Made by a program: the position numbers and the translations under genes
Notes under the pieces: generated by a model
What the model was told of the DNA's origin: nothing
What the model saw: only the letters and a program-made list of their open reading frames with translations
The model's database searches: none
Part shown: piece by piece, positions 1 to 12,799 of the stretch
Numbering within the stretch: the first letter of the stretch is position 1
Layout: every line of letters begins with the position of its first letter
Origin: Codonopsis lanceolata
Taxonomy: Eukaryota > Streptophyta > Magnoliopsida > Asterales > Campanulaceae
NCBI GenBank assembly: GCA_013146195.2
Contig: CM028379.1
Location: 112,028,168 to 112,092,167, forward strand
Direction of reading: 5' to 3'
DNA: 64,000 bases

Positions 1-3000
1 TCCTGGGGGGTACAAGAAGAATTTTCATGGGAAACAGTTCGTCTGTTGAAGTCAAAGGAGTTGGCTCATACCAACTTCAATTGCGGAGTGGCCGCACATT
101 GACTCTTCATGAAGTTCTTTATGCACCTGGAATTCGACATAATCTACTATCAGTAGTACAATTGCTAGGACATGGATATTCTTTTAATTTTAGTAATGAT
201 TACTTGGATATTTGTTTTGGTGATGAGATTTTGGGACATGGTTCTTTGTCAGATAATTTCTTTAAATTAGATTTGTTGGATTCCCATAATTCTTCTGTTA
301 ATTCTTCTTCTTGCATGGTTTATGATGATTCTAATTCTGATTTATGGCATGCTAGACTTGGACATATAGGAAAAGATAGGATGACTAGATTGGCTAGAGA
401 AGGACTATTGGGGTCTCGGCAAGTCAACCTACCCTTGTGTGAATCTTGTTTAGCGAGGAAAAGCTGCAGAAAAGCCTTTTAGTAAGGCAAAAAGAGCCAC
501 ACATCCATTAGAGTTAGTCCATTCAGACATTTGCGGACCAATGAATGCTAAGGCACGTCATGGAGCTTCCTATTTTCTCACTTTTATCGATGACTACACA
601 CGTTATGGTTATGTTTACCTTATTTCTCACCGTGATGAAGCTCTCAAGTGTTTTGGCGCTTTCTCGCGAAGGTTGAGAATCAAAGGATAAAAACTTCAAA
701 ACTTTTAGAGCGATCGGGGCCGTGAGTATTTATCGATCAATTTAAAGAATTGTGTGAGAAAAAGGGAATACGCCGACAATTGACAATTCCTAGAACTTCG
801 CAACAAAATGGTGTTGTAGAACGAAGGAATCGAACATTGTTGGAAATGGTTAGGTCAATGATGGCACAGGCCAACCTCCCAATTTTCTTTTGGGGGGATG
901 CGCTAATGAATGCCACCTACATACTTAACCGAGTGCCTTCTAAGTCAATTCCCACAACCCCTTATGAACTTTGGAAAGGTGAGAAACCTAAATTGGGGCA
1001 TCTTTTTCCTTGGGGTTGTGCAGGTTATGTCCATAGTACTTCCAATAAGTTTGGAAAACTAGGCCCTAGAGGAAACAAGTGTGTTTTCATAAGGTATTCA
1101 GATACCTCAAAGGGTTATGTTATGTGAGGAAAACTTGTGAAGGAATGATTGAATCGAGTCACGCAATGTTGACTTCGTTGAGAATGATTTCCACGGATAG
1201 GTGAAGTTAGGAAAGACTTTGAACTTTTTGAGATGGAAGAAGAACACATGACATCTTTTTGGCGAAGGTGAGGAATTGTCTCAACTAATCCTCGGTACAA
1301 CATGAGGTTGAACTTTGTGGAAGTCGCCAATGAGAGTCAAGGTGATCTTCATCCGAGTGGGAGATGATTCTAGTGAGTCGATACTAGAACGAAGAAGTAA
1401 AGGTGGAAATATACCTCGCAAATTAGATTCGGCGATCGAAGAGAGAATCTTTCCTAACTACTCTTTCAATTCTAGTGAGCCTACATCGTTCAAAGAAGCC
1501 CTTTCTTTACCTACAAACATTGAATGGATGATTGCAATGGAAGATGAAATTTCCTCTATGAAAAAGAATCGAGTTTGGGAGTTGGTTGATCTTCGCAAGG
1601 TCGCAAGACTATTGAAACAAATGGGTTTTCAAAGTCAAGCGGCGAAAGATGGATCAATTGACAAATATAAGGCACGTCTTGTGGCGAAAGGCTTTACCAA
1701 AGAGGGTTTAGACTACATGAGGAGACATTCTCCCACATGGTGAGATTTTCTCTCGTTCGCCTAATCTAGCGATAGTAGCACACATGGATCTAGAACTTTA
1801 TCAAATGGATGTTAAAAGCTGCTTTCTCAATGGAGAACTAGATGAAGAGATCTATATGACTCAACCGGAGGGTTTTGAAGTCAAGGACAAGAGCACAAGG
1901 TGTCTTGAGCTCAAGCGTTCCATCTATGGTCTCAAACAATCATCTAGAGCGGTGGTACATTCACTTTCATAGCGATAACCTCAATTGGCTTTGTGATGAT
2001 TGAGGAAGACCATGTGTGTATGTTAAGCGATCCAAGAAAAGATCTTGATTATGTCAATATATGTTGATGATATCCTACTAAAGCTGGGAATGATATAGGA
2101 GATGATAAATGCCACTAAAGAGTGGTTATGCGCACTTTTGATATGCAGACTTGGGTGAAGCAAGCTATATGCTTGGGTAAAAGTCATTAGGGATCGTTCG
2201 AAAAGATTTCTCGGTTTGTCTCAAGAGACTTACATTAAGAAAGTTATCGAGCGATTTGGCATGACTAACTCAAAACCCGTTGTCACTCAATGGAAAAAGG
2301 ATGTGTCCTTAGTACAAACCAATGCCTAAGAATGAAGAAGAAAAGAGAAGAAGAGAATGTCTCGACTCCATATGCGAATCGGTAAAGCTTGATGTATGCT
2401 ATGGTGTGTACTCGGCACGACCTATGCTTTGCGGTTGGGATGTTGAGTCGATTCCAAAGTAATCACGGACCTCAACCTTTGGATGGCGGTGAAGGGTTCT
2501 GCGTTACTTGGTGGGAACCACAAATTTAACCCTATGTTACCAAGGTGGGGATTTGAGCTTGAAAGGTTTCATGATGCGGATTGGGTTGGAGATGTAGATG
2601 GTTATAAATCTACTTGGACTACGCTTTCCTCCTTAGTGGTGGAGCTATCTCTTGGAGTAGCAAGCGACAGACTAGCACCGCCTATCTACGATGGAGTCGA
2701 GTACATGGCTTGCTCGGTAGGTTCAAGAAGGCGTGTGGTTGAGGAGTTTTCTTCAACATCTTGATGTTCACGGCATGTGGATCGTCTGTAGTCATTGCTT
2801 GATAGCATGGCTGCTTTAGGTTACAAAAAGATCCCAAGTATCATGGGAAGGCAACACATTAACATCAAGTATCATTTCACTAGAGACATGGTTGAGAAAA
2901 GAAAGTTGTTCTAGAATATATTCTACTAGAAGCATGTTGGTGACCCTATGACTAAGCCTCTAGCTAGAGATCTTTGGGATCATATGTTGGGTCTAGGGCC

Positions 3001-3004
3001 GTAG
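1..3004 (+). pseudogene. Decayed Ty1/copia pol (integrase, reverse transcriptase, RNase H)
   Basis: Pieces of one copia polyprotein appear in order but in different frames. 27-482 has the GAG-pre-integrase region with an H-C-C zinc site (LWHARLGH, then CESC). 483-700 has the integrase start (HSDICGPM, FIDDYTRYGYVY). 750-1127 has the integrase core end (QQNGVVERRNRTLLEMVR). 1480-1740 starts the RT (DKYKARLVAKGF). 1784-1972 continues it (YQMDVKSCFLNGELDEEIYM, YGLKQ). 2560-2764 is RNase H (HDADWVGD). The frame ends near 3004 after a DPMTKPLARD block. The 5' part lies outside the window. Many one-base indels and missing stretches (for example around 2050-2480) break it. Family assignment is firm; the copia lineage is not resolved. 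Confidence 0.9.
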
Positions 3005-3900
3005 GTTTGACTTTATTCGAGAACACTTTTTGACATTTGATTATTATTTTCATTATCGTTTGAATAAATTGCGGTTTCATTTTATTCCTTTTATATGTTA
3101 ATTGGATATTTTAATATGAAATTGCGTAGCATATATATTTTGATTAAAAGATGTCGTGGATATTGAATTGGCCCTCTCACACGGGTAATTCACCTTGTCG
3201 CTAGGTGGGCGAGCAAGTTGAGATAGTAAAAGTCTTTGGCACCTACGAAGGGGAATGCGCAAATGACATTACATTTATCGCCTTGGCATCGGCCAAGATG
3301 AGACCTTTATAAAGGTCGACTTCATATCCCAAGGAAAAGTCAGATGTGAGATCTTAAAAGGAACACTAGAAGAGTGACTACTTTTAAGTACTCGGAGTTA
3401 GACGCCCGAAGAGGCGGCTAGACTAAGGTTCGTATGGCGTTTGAGCATGACATGCCTACCGTGTGGGAGTTCCGTCATAGCATACACTTCATACTTGTAT
3501 GTGACTATAATGCGACTTAAGAAAGTGATTGAATGATCCTGCTTCATCACTTGTGTGAGTTCTAGTGATCAAATCCAAGTCACAATTATACCTATGACTT
3601 AGAACTATATCATGAACTTGGGCGTTGATGATGCTACTTTGGCATGCCGACCAGCGGGCTATGCATACGGTCCTACGGGCATTCTGGGAAGTAGTTAACC
3701 AGAGTGATTGATATGAGTGTCTAAGGAAGATAGTATGATGCATCTCTATTTTTATGTTTCAATGTCATGGCGATCATATTGAACATACGGTTCGAGATTG
3801 ATCTTGATACACAAACATATTGAGTTTTAAGCACCGCTCTTGAGGGATTGAGGATGCTTAAATTGATGCATATATACAATCAGGGGTATAGGCGAGTTTT
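3005..3900 (+). other. 3' flank of the first copia element, possibly including its LTR
   Basis: No coding signal. It directly follows the copia RNase H stop, so it should hold the 3' untranslated region and perhaps the 3' LTR. I could not place an LTR start or end, because no second copy is present in the window and the right side runs into an assembly gap. The ORF across the gap is an artefact. Confidence 0.4.
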
Positions 3901-4000
3901 NNNNNNNNNNNNNNNNNNNNNNNNNNNNNNNNNNNNNNNNNNNNNNNNNNNNNNNNNNNNNNNNNNNNNNNNNNNNNNNNNNNNNNNNNNNNNNNNNNNN
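3901..4000. other. Assembly gap (100 N)
   Basis: A run of exactly 100 N, the usual size for a gap of unknown length. The 3' end of the first copia element and the 5' LTR of the next one may be lost here. Confidence 0.99.
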
Positions 4001-4017
4001 AAGACACAAGAGACAAA

Positions 4018-5160
4018 TAGTGAAAATATACATACATCCAGCAGTTTGATTCTTTCAAAAGGATCCTAAGGAAACCTTGAGACAAGCATACGATCGATTC
4101 AGTGAGGTAATAAATAGTTGCTTTTTCTCTTGGTAAAACTTATGACAAAAAGGAAATGAACATGAGGTTTCTAGGCTCTCTAGGTAGCTTATGGCATGTG
4201 AAGACCACGGCTATGAAAGAATCTAAGAACTTAAACGAGATGACTCGTAGTCTCTACGCAAGTTTAAAGGTTTATGAACTTGAAGTTAATCAAGCTCTAG
4301 AGCAAGACAAAAGTTCCGAATCTGTGTCTCGCCACCATGGTCCAAGAAGAAATCATTGTTGAAAACAAACCTTCTACTTCTTCCAGTGAAAATGATTTTT
4401 ATCCGATGAACAATTTGCTATGTTTGTTAAACGATTTCAAAAATTTGCAAAATATGGAAGAAAGAACACTCACCAACAACCTTTCAGAAGATTGGTGAAA
4501 GCTCATCTAAGGAAGAGCCAGGTGTTATAACCTAGAAAACCCGTCATTTTGCCTCAAATGTCCAAAGCCAAAATTTGAAGCATACCGAAAACCCCCCGTT
4601 TAGAAAAAATTTCAAAAACAAAAAAGGTATGTTGGTGTAAGACATAGAAGATAAAAACAGGTTGCTACATGGTTTGAAACCGATTCAAGAGGAGGAAGAG
4701 GATTGGAGCAAGCTAACATGCTTAATAGCTCATGATTCATGTCCTACCTATGACTAAAATGAAGTTGTAGTTTCACCAAGTCCTTTGGACAAAAATGAAA
4801 CCAAGAAGTTGATAGCTTCAAGAAGGAAGAACTTCTCAAGGATAATCAGATATGCTTGAAGAATTTAATTCCTTTAGAGTAGCCTATGTTAAATCGCCAA
4901 GAATCGGAGAAACTTACAATCGAGAAATTTTGATGGCACTGATTCAAACTCTCAATAGCCGTCAACAAGAGTATCAAACAAGGAAGAAAACAAATTTCTT
5001 CATGACAAAATTGATCATTCGACGAAAGCACATCAAAGGACTAGACCTAGAGAAAATTGCCTTGCAAAAGACAATTGACTCCCCTCGAATAGCTCCAAGG
5101 ATTTATTCGAAGAATCCTTTCAAGCCAAAAAATCTAGCTAATGATAAACCGGCATAGATA
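4018..5160 (+). pseudogene. Sirevirus-like copia gag, decayed
   Basis: Fragments in changing frames match the UBN2-type gag of plant copia elements. About 4040-4100 gives a FxxFQKDPKETLRQAYDRF-like segment, corresponding to the family's gag helix before the RFS..IN block. 4156-4362 gives FLGSLGSLWHVKTTAMKES followed by a SLKVYELEV-like segment, the usual L..LP..W..K.TAI..A block and its C-terminal helix. 4390-4480 and 4852-5157 are basic, Lys-rich linker sequence. No intact CCHC knuckle was found. The start is lost in the gap. Gag would form the nucleocapsid particle. Frames are too broken for function. Confidence 0.7.
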
Positions 5161-5699
5161 TTCGATGTGTCTCTTTTCCGACAATCTCTTCCGTCAAAGA
5201 GAAAGGAGAATCCTCCGAAATCGCAAATGATATATCTTTCTCTAAACAGTACATTTGGAAATATAGGGAAACAAGGCCTGGTTATTCAAGTGTTCCTTAT
5301 GTTTACCCTAAAGCTCAAAAGGAAAAGCCAAAATGACCGATTCAAATGAGAAATCCGAGAAGGCAACTCAGAGAAAGTGAAGTCTACCCAAGAATGACTA
5401 TGCCAAGGCAAAGTCCGCCGACTAGACCCGCTAAACCTCTACCAGAACTATCAAGTTTGTCTATGAAACGCACAAAATTTTTACTGTCAAGGTAAACTTA
5501 AAGGTATTCTACCTAATCCTCCCGAAAGGTATCCAACGTAAAAGCTAAAGCTAAGTCCAGGTAACCTACCTAGGAAGAGTCGAAGAAACCAATTAAGTCT
5601 ACCGTCAACAAGCAAACCGAACCGAAAATGAATGTCAAGAAAAGGAATGATCATAACTCTTCAATAGACTCTAACAGCCTCTACGGTCTTTCCATTTAT
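5161..5699 (+). other. Decayed gag-pol linker
   Basis: Lys/Ser/Pro-rich low-complexity sequence between gag and protease. It has no recognisable domain, as is common between the zinc knuckle and protease of Sirevirus polyproteins. Confidence 0.4.
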
Positions 5700-8600
5700 G
5701 TCATTCTTGCCATTGCCAGCCATCCGGCACCGCACGTTCTAAGTGTTGTTCACCCTAGATCTGAGACCTAGTTCTCTCAAGGTCAAGGTATGGGTTGCAA
5801 AAGGTGCTAATCCTTAGGACCCAAATAAAGGGTACCTTGTTGTTTTTTAACTTTTTTTGTGAATGCTTCACGGCTAGAATCGAAATCAAAGACATCTCGG
5901 TACCTAGACAAGGGTCGCTCAAGGCACATGACTGGGAACAAGTCTTCTTACGTATATAGCCGAAGCAAAAGGACCCACGCTTATCTTCTGAGACAATGCA
6001 AGAGGAAAGACACCGATATGGCTCAACCATAGAGGAAGTCTCTCCATCAACAAAGTTTCTTCTAGTAAGTGGTTTAAAGCACAATCTTCGAGCATATCAC
6101 AATTTCGCGACAAAGGACTTCTATGCCAATTCAATCAACCAACTGCTTCATCAAAGACAAGAATCATGCTCTACAATGACTCCGGCAATAGACAAGGAAA
6201 CGCCTATGTCGTGGACTTAAATCTTCTAGTGAGATTCTCAAACCTCGTGTCTAGTAGCCAACAATGTTCGTGCAACACCGGCTATGGCAAAGTTGCCCTC
6301 TCACACCTCAACTTCAAGCACCTCTCCAAGCTTCTCCAAAAATGGGCTTGTCAAAGGTCTACCTATGGTGTCCGCCGATCATGACAAGTTGTAAAGCTTG
6401 TCAACTAGAAAAACTTTCCAAGTCTTCCTTCAAAAGAAAGTCTGTTTGTCAACAAACGTACTTCTTCAATCTCGTGATATGGATCTCTTTGGACCTATTA
6501 CAAACAAGATTTGAGACAAGTACACACTTGTAGTAGTTGATGACTACTCTAGATTCACTTGGATTGAAACTATGACATCTAAAGATGAAACGTATGATCT
6601 AGTCACCGCACTTTTAGAAGACTTCAAACTCAAAAGCTTGAAGACATTTGCACATAAGATCGCATTAACCAAGACCGAATTCAAAAACAATGGTGTAGAC
6701 TACGATCTACAACTTCTCTCGCCACGGCATTCTCAACAAAATGGTGTAGCCGAACGGAAGAACGTAACACCGGAAGCGGCTAGAACAATGTCGCGTAAGC
6801 TAAACTTCCGGTATTTCAAGCGCATGTCAATAATGCTTGCTTTACCCAAAATAGATCCCTGTAAACAAGTTTCATAATAAAACTCCATATGAAATATGGA
6901 GAGGAAGATCCCCAAACATGGATTTCTTAAAATCTTCTGTAGAATGTTTTATTCTTTACAATGGAAAAGAATATAGAGGAAAATTTGATGCAAAATCGAT
7001 CGAAGGAATTTTTCTCGATATTCCAAACATTCAAAAGCATTTCGCATTTTCAAGAAATCTAATTTAAAATCTTAGAATCTGTGCATGTTTCTTTTGATGA
7101 ATATGACTTGTTAGAGCCTAGAAAGGCTCGAACGTTGCTAATGATTCTCGATAATGATGAGACAGTACAAATTCAAAGATCTACTTCTTATCGAAAGCAA
7201 AAACGGCAGATCCTCCAATACTCCAGAATTTCACCGTAGAGAGACCTCTACCGATACCGATAACAACTTTCTCTGCTGACCCTCGAACCCATTCTTTCGC
7301 TTTTACCCCAAGCACCTTTACAGATCTTCATCCTTCTTGTTCACTTTAAAATGAAAGTTTTGAAGACTCTATTTCTTCTCGAACCGATTTTGGTGAATCT
7401 CCTTCTCAACCAACCTGCATTCTAAGGGAAGAATCCACCAAGTGATCTTCCTCCAACTATTATCACAAAAAGATCATCCCATTTCAAATAATTGGTGATC
7501 TTAACTCAGAGTTCGCATTAAGAAATAAGGTTCGAGAAGAAACTTTGTTCGCTTATGCATTTGTATCGGAACTCGAACCAAAGAAGATTGATGAAGCTAT
7601 CGAAGATCATAACCGATTGAAGCTATGCAAGAAGAGTCGAATCATTGAAAGATGTAAGGGAAAGCTTAGTTCAAAGACCGACCGATCATCCAACCATCTA
7701 CCAAGTGGGTATTCGTAAATAAAAGAGATGAAGATGGAAACGTCAATGTAAACAAAGATAGATTGTTGCCAAAGCTACCGACAGAAGAAGGAATTGACTT
7801 TGATGAAACATTTGCTCCTCGCTGCTAGACTAAGCAATCGTAATATTTCTAGCTTAATCGCTCATGGACTTCAAAGTGTATCGATGGATGTAAAGAGTGC
7901 CTTTCGAATGGTGATCTTCAAGACCTGTAGCGTATGAACACGTGGAAATCCGAGGATTTGTCAACTCGCACAAAGCGACCACGCCTACCGACTCAAGAAA
8001 GCTCTCTACGGCCCAAGCAAGCTCCTGTGAGCTTGGTATGAAACTCTATCCAAGTTCTTAATTGAACAAGGATTCGTGAGAGGAAGAATCGACACTACTT
8101 TATTCATCCTCAAGCACAAAGGCCATTCTCTTCGTACAAATCTATGTGGATCGACATCATCTTTGGATCAACTAACCAAAGCCGCGGCAAAGATTCGAGA
8201 AGCCGATGCAAAGCAAGTTCGAGATGAGCATGATGGGTGAACTTTACCTATTTTCTAGATCGGCAGATACAAGCAGACTTGAGAGGAATCTTCATCACCA
8301 AACCAAATATGCAAAGGAACTAATCAAGAAGTTTGGTCTTGATTCAGCCAAAGGATTTGAAACTCCAATGCTCACCGACCGCCTACAAACGCCATCTTGA
8401 CAAAGATGAAAAGTGGAAAGCAAGAGAACATGACCAAGTACCGAGGAATCATAGGTTCACTTCTTTACCTTCGCTAGTAGACCTCGACATTATGTTTGTT
8501 GTTTGTGTTTGTGCTAGATTTCGCAGTGATCCAAAGGAGTCACATTTGCTTGCCGCCAAACGTATCATCGATATGTTTCAAAAACAACAAATCTAGGCAT

Positions 8601-9055
8601 CTGGTATTCAAAATCCAACAACTTCAATCTTAGTTGGATACTGATGCATTATGCGTACCGTAAAGTGAGCGTAAGAAGCACCGCTGGGACTTGTCAATTT
8701 CTTTGGAAAGCACTGCCTCATGGTCTTGCAAGAAACAAGGATCGATGGCAAACTCAACCACGTGGTAATATATTGCCGCAAGCATTTGTTGCTCAACTCG
8801 CTATGGATGAAGCAACAATTGGTGGACTACAACATCAAGACCGAAACCGCCTTCAATCATGTGTGACAACACATCGCCTATTCTCGCCTCAAAAATCCAA
8901 GAATGCATTCAAAGACAAAGCACATTGATATTCGTTATCATTTTCTCAAAGATCATGTGGAAAAGGTAACATCAGCCGAATATGTTCCAACCGAGCATCA
9001 ATTGGCGTACATTCTCACAAAACCACCGGATGCCACCAGTTTGCTTATTTAAGGA
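5700..9055 (+). pseudogene. Sirevirus-like copia pol, decayed
   Basis: The order is protease, integrase, RT, RNase H, the copia order. About 5900-5990 encodes a remnant of the protease motif (SRHMTGNKS). 6060-6420 holds the pre-integrase zinc region (GLKHNL, then C-x2-C as CKACQ). 6530-6880 is integrase (VVDDYSRFTW, EFKNN, QQNGVAERKN, EAARTM). 7700-7830 starts RT (NKRDEDGNV, EEGIDFDETFAP). 7860-8500 continues it (MDVKSA, GxIDTT, the DLDIMF block). 8600-9055 is RNase H, ending near an AYILTKP-like block. Frameshifts are frequent. The Sirevirus label rests on these sequences, the extra ORF downstream and the polypurine tract before 12800. Confidence 0.8.
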
Positions 9056-9439
9056 GAAATCTTGGTATGATTGATCCTATGCTTAAATTTAAAATTTTGT
9101 TAAATATTTCTTTCATACCCAGAGACCCAAGATTAGACTAATCTAAGACGTAAGTTCTTCTTTACCTGAAGACCTAAAGGTTAGTACTCTTACTTAGTCT
9201 ATTTTTTCTAAAGAGGTTTCTAAAGCAATAAAAGGGGTCAAGGACAAAATTGGCACTTAAGAAAATATCTTAAGTTCCCCGCTTTTCAAACCGATATTTT
9301 CGCCTTTAAATAGCCCTTGAACCGTCATTTCCAAACTTTACGAAACCCTCTGAACAGAAAACTTCTCTCTCTCTCTCTAAGCATCTACTTTCTGCAAATT
9401 CTCGTTCTTCTTCTTGTTTCTTCTTCTCATCCTCAAACA
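9056..9439 (+). other. Spacer between pol and the extra 3' ORF
   Basis: No ORF. It holds a short CT repeat (about 9362-9380) and a CT-rich leader just before the ATG at 9440. In position it acts as the 5' leader of the extra ORF. Confidence 0.45.
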
Positions 9440-12400
9440 ATGGTACGTTTATCTCTACTCTACTCGTAATTTTCTGATACTGTTCTCTGCATTTCAAAAT
9501 CATATTAAAATCTTTTGGAATTCAAATCGTCATTTTTGAGTATTGAACAGTGATTCGCCATTGTTGTCCTTACATACTTGAATACTAACAGTCGTTTTTT
9601 GTTTATTCATTGTTCATTCTTATGAAAACTTCTGTTATGTTTTTCTCGAGTGTGGATTCTCTAAACATTCTAGGGTTTCAAGTCTTTGCTTAAAAATTTC
9701 AATTATTTGATAAAACTTTGAAATTCCTACTTGTTTAGATATCTAGATGAAAAGCCCTAAATTTTATTTTGTTTTTTTCAGGCAAGAACTTCAAAAACTA
9801 AGAGCGACAGTGGGAAGACTCTTGACCCTGAGAAAGTCATTCCTCCCAGTGCAAATATAAATCTTCCAGGATATCCAACCTATCCTGCCGCTCACGACAT
9901 CATCACTGTCGCCTGACCCCAAGCTATACATTCCGGCATGTATTGACCTTCCGTCAATCAACTCCATTGCCGTGTAAAGGCTTGCGAGGATATGGACGCC
10001 TCCGGATTCTCGCCCTCTTCTTACGCCTCAACGACAAAAACTACAAGATCTTCCCGCGTAAGAATTTTATCAACGAATGGAGCTCATGAGCCGCCTGTTC
10101 TTCGTGGGTGGATTCGAGGCCGTCCCTATTTCTGTCACCGCCAAATCTATTTCCACCATCATTGGCGTGCACTACGGCTGCTTTACAACAACGGCCGAGG
10201 CTTTACATGCACAGGAAGCCATGAGGGGACACACCGACACACCGGAGCCACAGGGAAAATGCTCGAAATTTGTTCCTCTTGGACGTCTCATCGCACTAGC
10301 CACCTTCTTGACAAGGGGCTCCTTTTCAAGAGTGGAGCACATGATATGTTTATGGCCAATATAATCGACGGTCTTTGTATTTCTACAAATTGCGGACTGG
10401 GGCTCATCATCTTCGACGAGCTAAAGCGGTGGGTGGAGAAAGCTAAGAGCAACCCCACTTGCAGCGCCCGCTTCGTCGGGAGCTTATCAATGCCTGTTGA
10501 GGGATGATGAACATCAACTCTTCTTTGAAAGAAGATGAGTTGTTTGCAAGAGCCAAGGACAAGCAACTCACGGCCTCGTTTTTCGGTAAGTACAGAATAC
10601 GAGAACAAGCGCCCGACTACAAAAGGTCTCGCAGGTCTCTCTTGACAAAGTGGCCAAACCTACACCGATCTTGGTCACCCGCTTCAACATGGAAGCACAT
10701 TTAGTTGGAGCAGACCTTCAAAAGGTCTCGAAAAATTTGACGATCGGGTGGCCACGGCCTCCATCTTAAGGCCCAGGCCCGGCAGACGAGGCGGTGCTAT
10801 TGGCCAAAATCGCAGGGGGCAAAGCCAAGAAGACAAGGCGGAAGTGGCACCTCCAAGCGAAGAGGAGCAGCCAAATGGATAAGGAAGGAGATGAAGGAAG
10901 GCCGAAAAAGAAGGCTCAAGGCCAATCTAGCCATTCCTCCCATCCATCCACCCAAGCCAAGCCATCCTCTCAACCACACCGACCCGGCCAACAACCCTCC
11001 CCATCTCACGCCTCCACACCCAAAACCAAAGCGAAGGAGACTTCGTAAAACCTTTGAAGACCAGCCATCGGCGATCCCACCAACCTCTACCGATGAAGCG
11101 GTGAGTCTCCTATTCGAGGAAGAAAAGGAGAGCTACCTGCACCCAACCCTACCGCCCACCAACCAACTACCTCTACCGATGCCCTACACTCAACTGTCAA
11201 CCCTTCATCTATACCATCTACCGAACCCCAACCAACTACCGACGCCCAAACCCTACCTGTCAACCCTTCATCTATACCTGTCAACCCTTCAACTACCCCT
11301 TCACCACCTCCAGGATCAATCCCTCGGGAGGAGCCGGCCGAGAACCCCAACTCCTCCTCCCCTTCACCCTTTAACTACTCACGACCCATCTACACCCTCC
11401 TCACCACCCCAATCCCAACCAACTTCTTCAACCACACCACAACCCTTAGACCCTGCTGCTGCCAAGTTCCTCTTCGAGCTTGCATCAGTAGCAGATCTAT
11501 TCACCTCTTCTCATCAACCTCCTCAACCTTCTCAACCTCCTCAACCTTCCCTTCAAAACCAAAATTCCTATTCTACCGCTTCTTTACGGTTCTCTACCGA
11601 ACCCATTCCCCAATCCTCCCACATCGGTGAAAATTCGACAACGATATGGGCTGGATTCCCCACCAACTCCCTCCTCCCTCCCCCTATCACCCTATCCTCT
11701 TCCACCAAAACCATACCAACCCAAGACTCTTCTTCTTACGCCTCCACCTCTCCCCATATCCAACGGCCCATCGGCCTCGCAGACTCGCTCTCCTGCCTCT
11801 GAGGCACCATTCACATTGGCCAAGCATCTACTTCCAATCGGCCACCAATCTTTGAAATTTTGTCTCGGACTAGACGCCATCTACCGGCGGTTAGGCGAAC
11901 TCACAAGCATATCTACCGCTAGCTGGCAGCGCTGCCAAGGCCAACGACCGGCCACTACTCTTCGACAATTTCAAGAGGATGTGCGGACTCGTTTTGGACA
12001 GATGCGACACGACTTCACCGATGTCAAGATCAGCGTAGAAGCTCAGCGAGATGAAGGCTGCCGTATCATAGGTTCCATTTTCTACGAGCTCTTCCACGCC
12101 ATCACTCTCCATCTTAGCGGTCGTACTCCTATTATGGAACTCAACAACCTCGCTCGAAACTCGCTCATGACATTATGAATGCCAACCAGGGATCGTGATC
12201 GGCCATCACGGAGGAGAAACAAATGAGATCTATCAACGAATGTTGATGGAAGAGAACAGCCGTCTTCGTGAAGAAGCGGACTACCGTTCTCGTTCCACGG
12301 ACCTCCAACCGATGCGGATGCCGAATACCAAAGAAGAATGGAAGAGCTAGAGCAAGAAAGAAGAGGAAAGGAGGGCAGACAAAGGCAAAGGGAAAAGACC

Positions 12401-12470
12401 TTGGTAGCTTTTGTATCTTTTCTTCCCTTTCCTTTGTATTTATCTTATTTTTGAAAACTCGTCAAATGTA
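9440..12470 (+). pseudogene. Sirevirus extra 3' ORF (env-like), with apparent intron after ATG
   Basis: It sits between pol and the 3' LTR, where many Sireviruses carry an extra, so-called env-like ORF of unproven function. The ATG (9440-9442) is followed at once by a GTACGT donor. A T-rich tract and CAG acceptor end at 9781, and the ATG joins in frame to ARTSKTKSDSGK at 9782. A stop near 9915 is one of several breaks. 9990-10500 continues in shifting frames (LNDKNYKIFPRKNFINEW, then RLFFVGGFEAVPISV, then MFMANIIDGL). 10890-11800 is very Pro-rich, and 11940-12170 looks coiled-coil forming. I see no clear membrane segment, so an envelope role is not shown. The sequence-level call is env-like ORF by position and shape. 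Confidence 0.6.
9443..9781 (+). other. Putative spliceosomal intron (339 bp)
   Basis: GTACGT follows the ATG directly. The segment is AT-rich and ends in a long T tract and CAG at 9779-9781. Removing it keeps the frame between the initiator codon and the next exon. Splicing is inferred, not shown. Confidence 0.5.
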
Positions 12471-12799
12471 AACATCTTGTTTATGAATACGATGATTACT
12501 TGCTTTTCAAAAATTATGTTGTTTAAATTCTTCTTTGCTTTATTGTTTATTTATATGAGAATTTAAACATTCGGTTTAAATTAATTTAAGCTGCTGGCGC
12601 TGTGTGCTATTCTTTGACTCTCTTATTCTTGTATGCACTTAGATTAGTTCCTTGCATCGAGGTGTTATTACGTTTAATAGAGGCATGTCTACCGATTACG
12701 TAATATATAAACTTTCTCGGACATGCTATTATCTATTAAATAGCTTGTTTTAAAACCCTCATTTGTAGTAATGATGACCGGATATAAATAGGAGGAGAT
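12471..12799 (+). other. 3' untranslated region with polypurine tract
   Basis: Non-coding AT-rich sequence ending in a purine tract (GGAGGAGAT, 12791-12799) that abuts the LTR start TGTTG at 12800. This is the expected plus-strand primer site. Confidence 0.7.

Noticed and set aside
3827..4085. ORFs spanning the N run
   Set aside because: They are made of N-derived unknown residues with short unrelated ends.
10891..11802. Pro-rich ORF as an independent plant cell-wall protein gene
   Set aside because: It lies within the extra 3' ORF of the Sirevirus, lacks a signal peptide, and changes frame with its neighbours.
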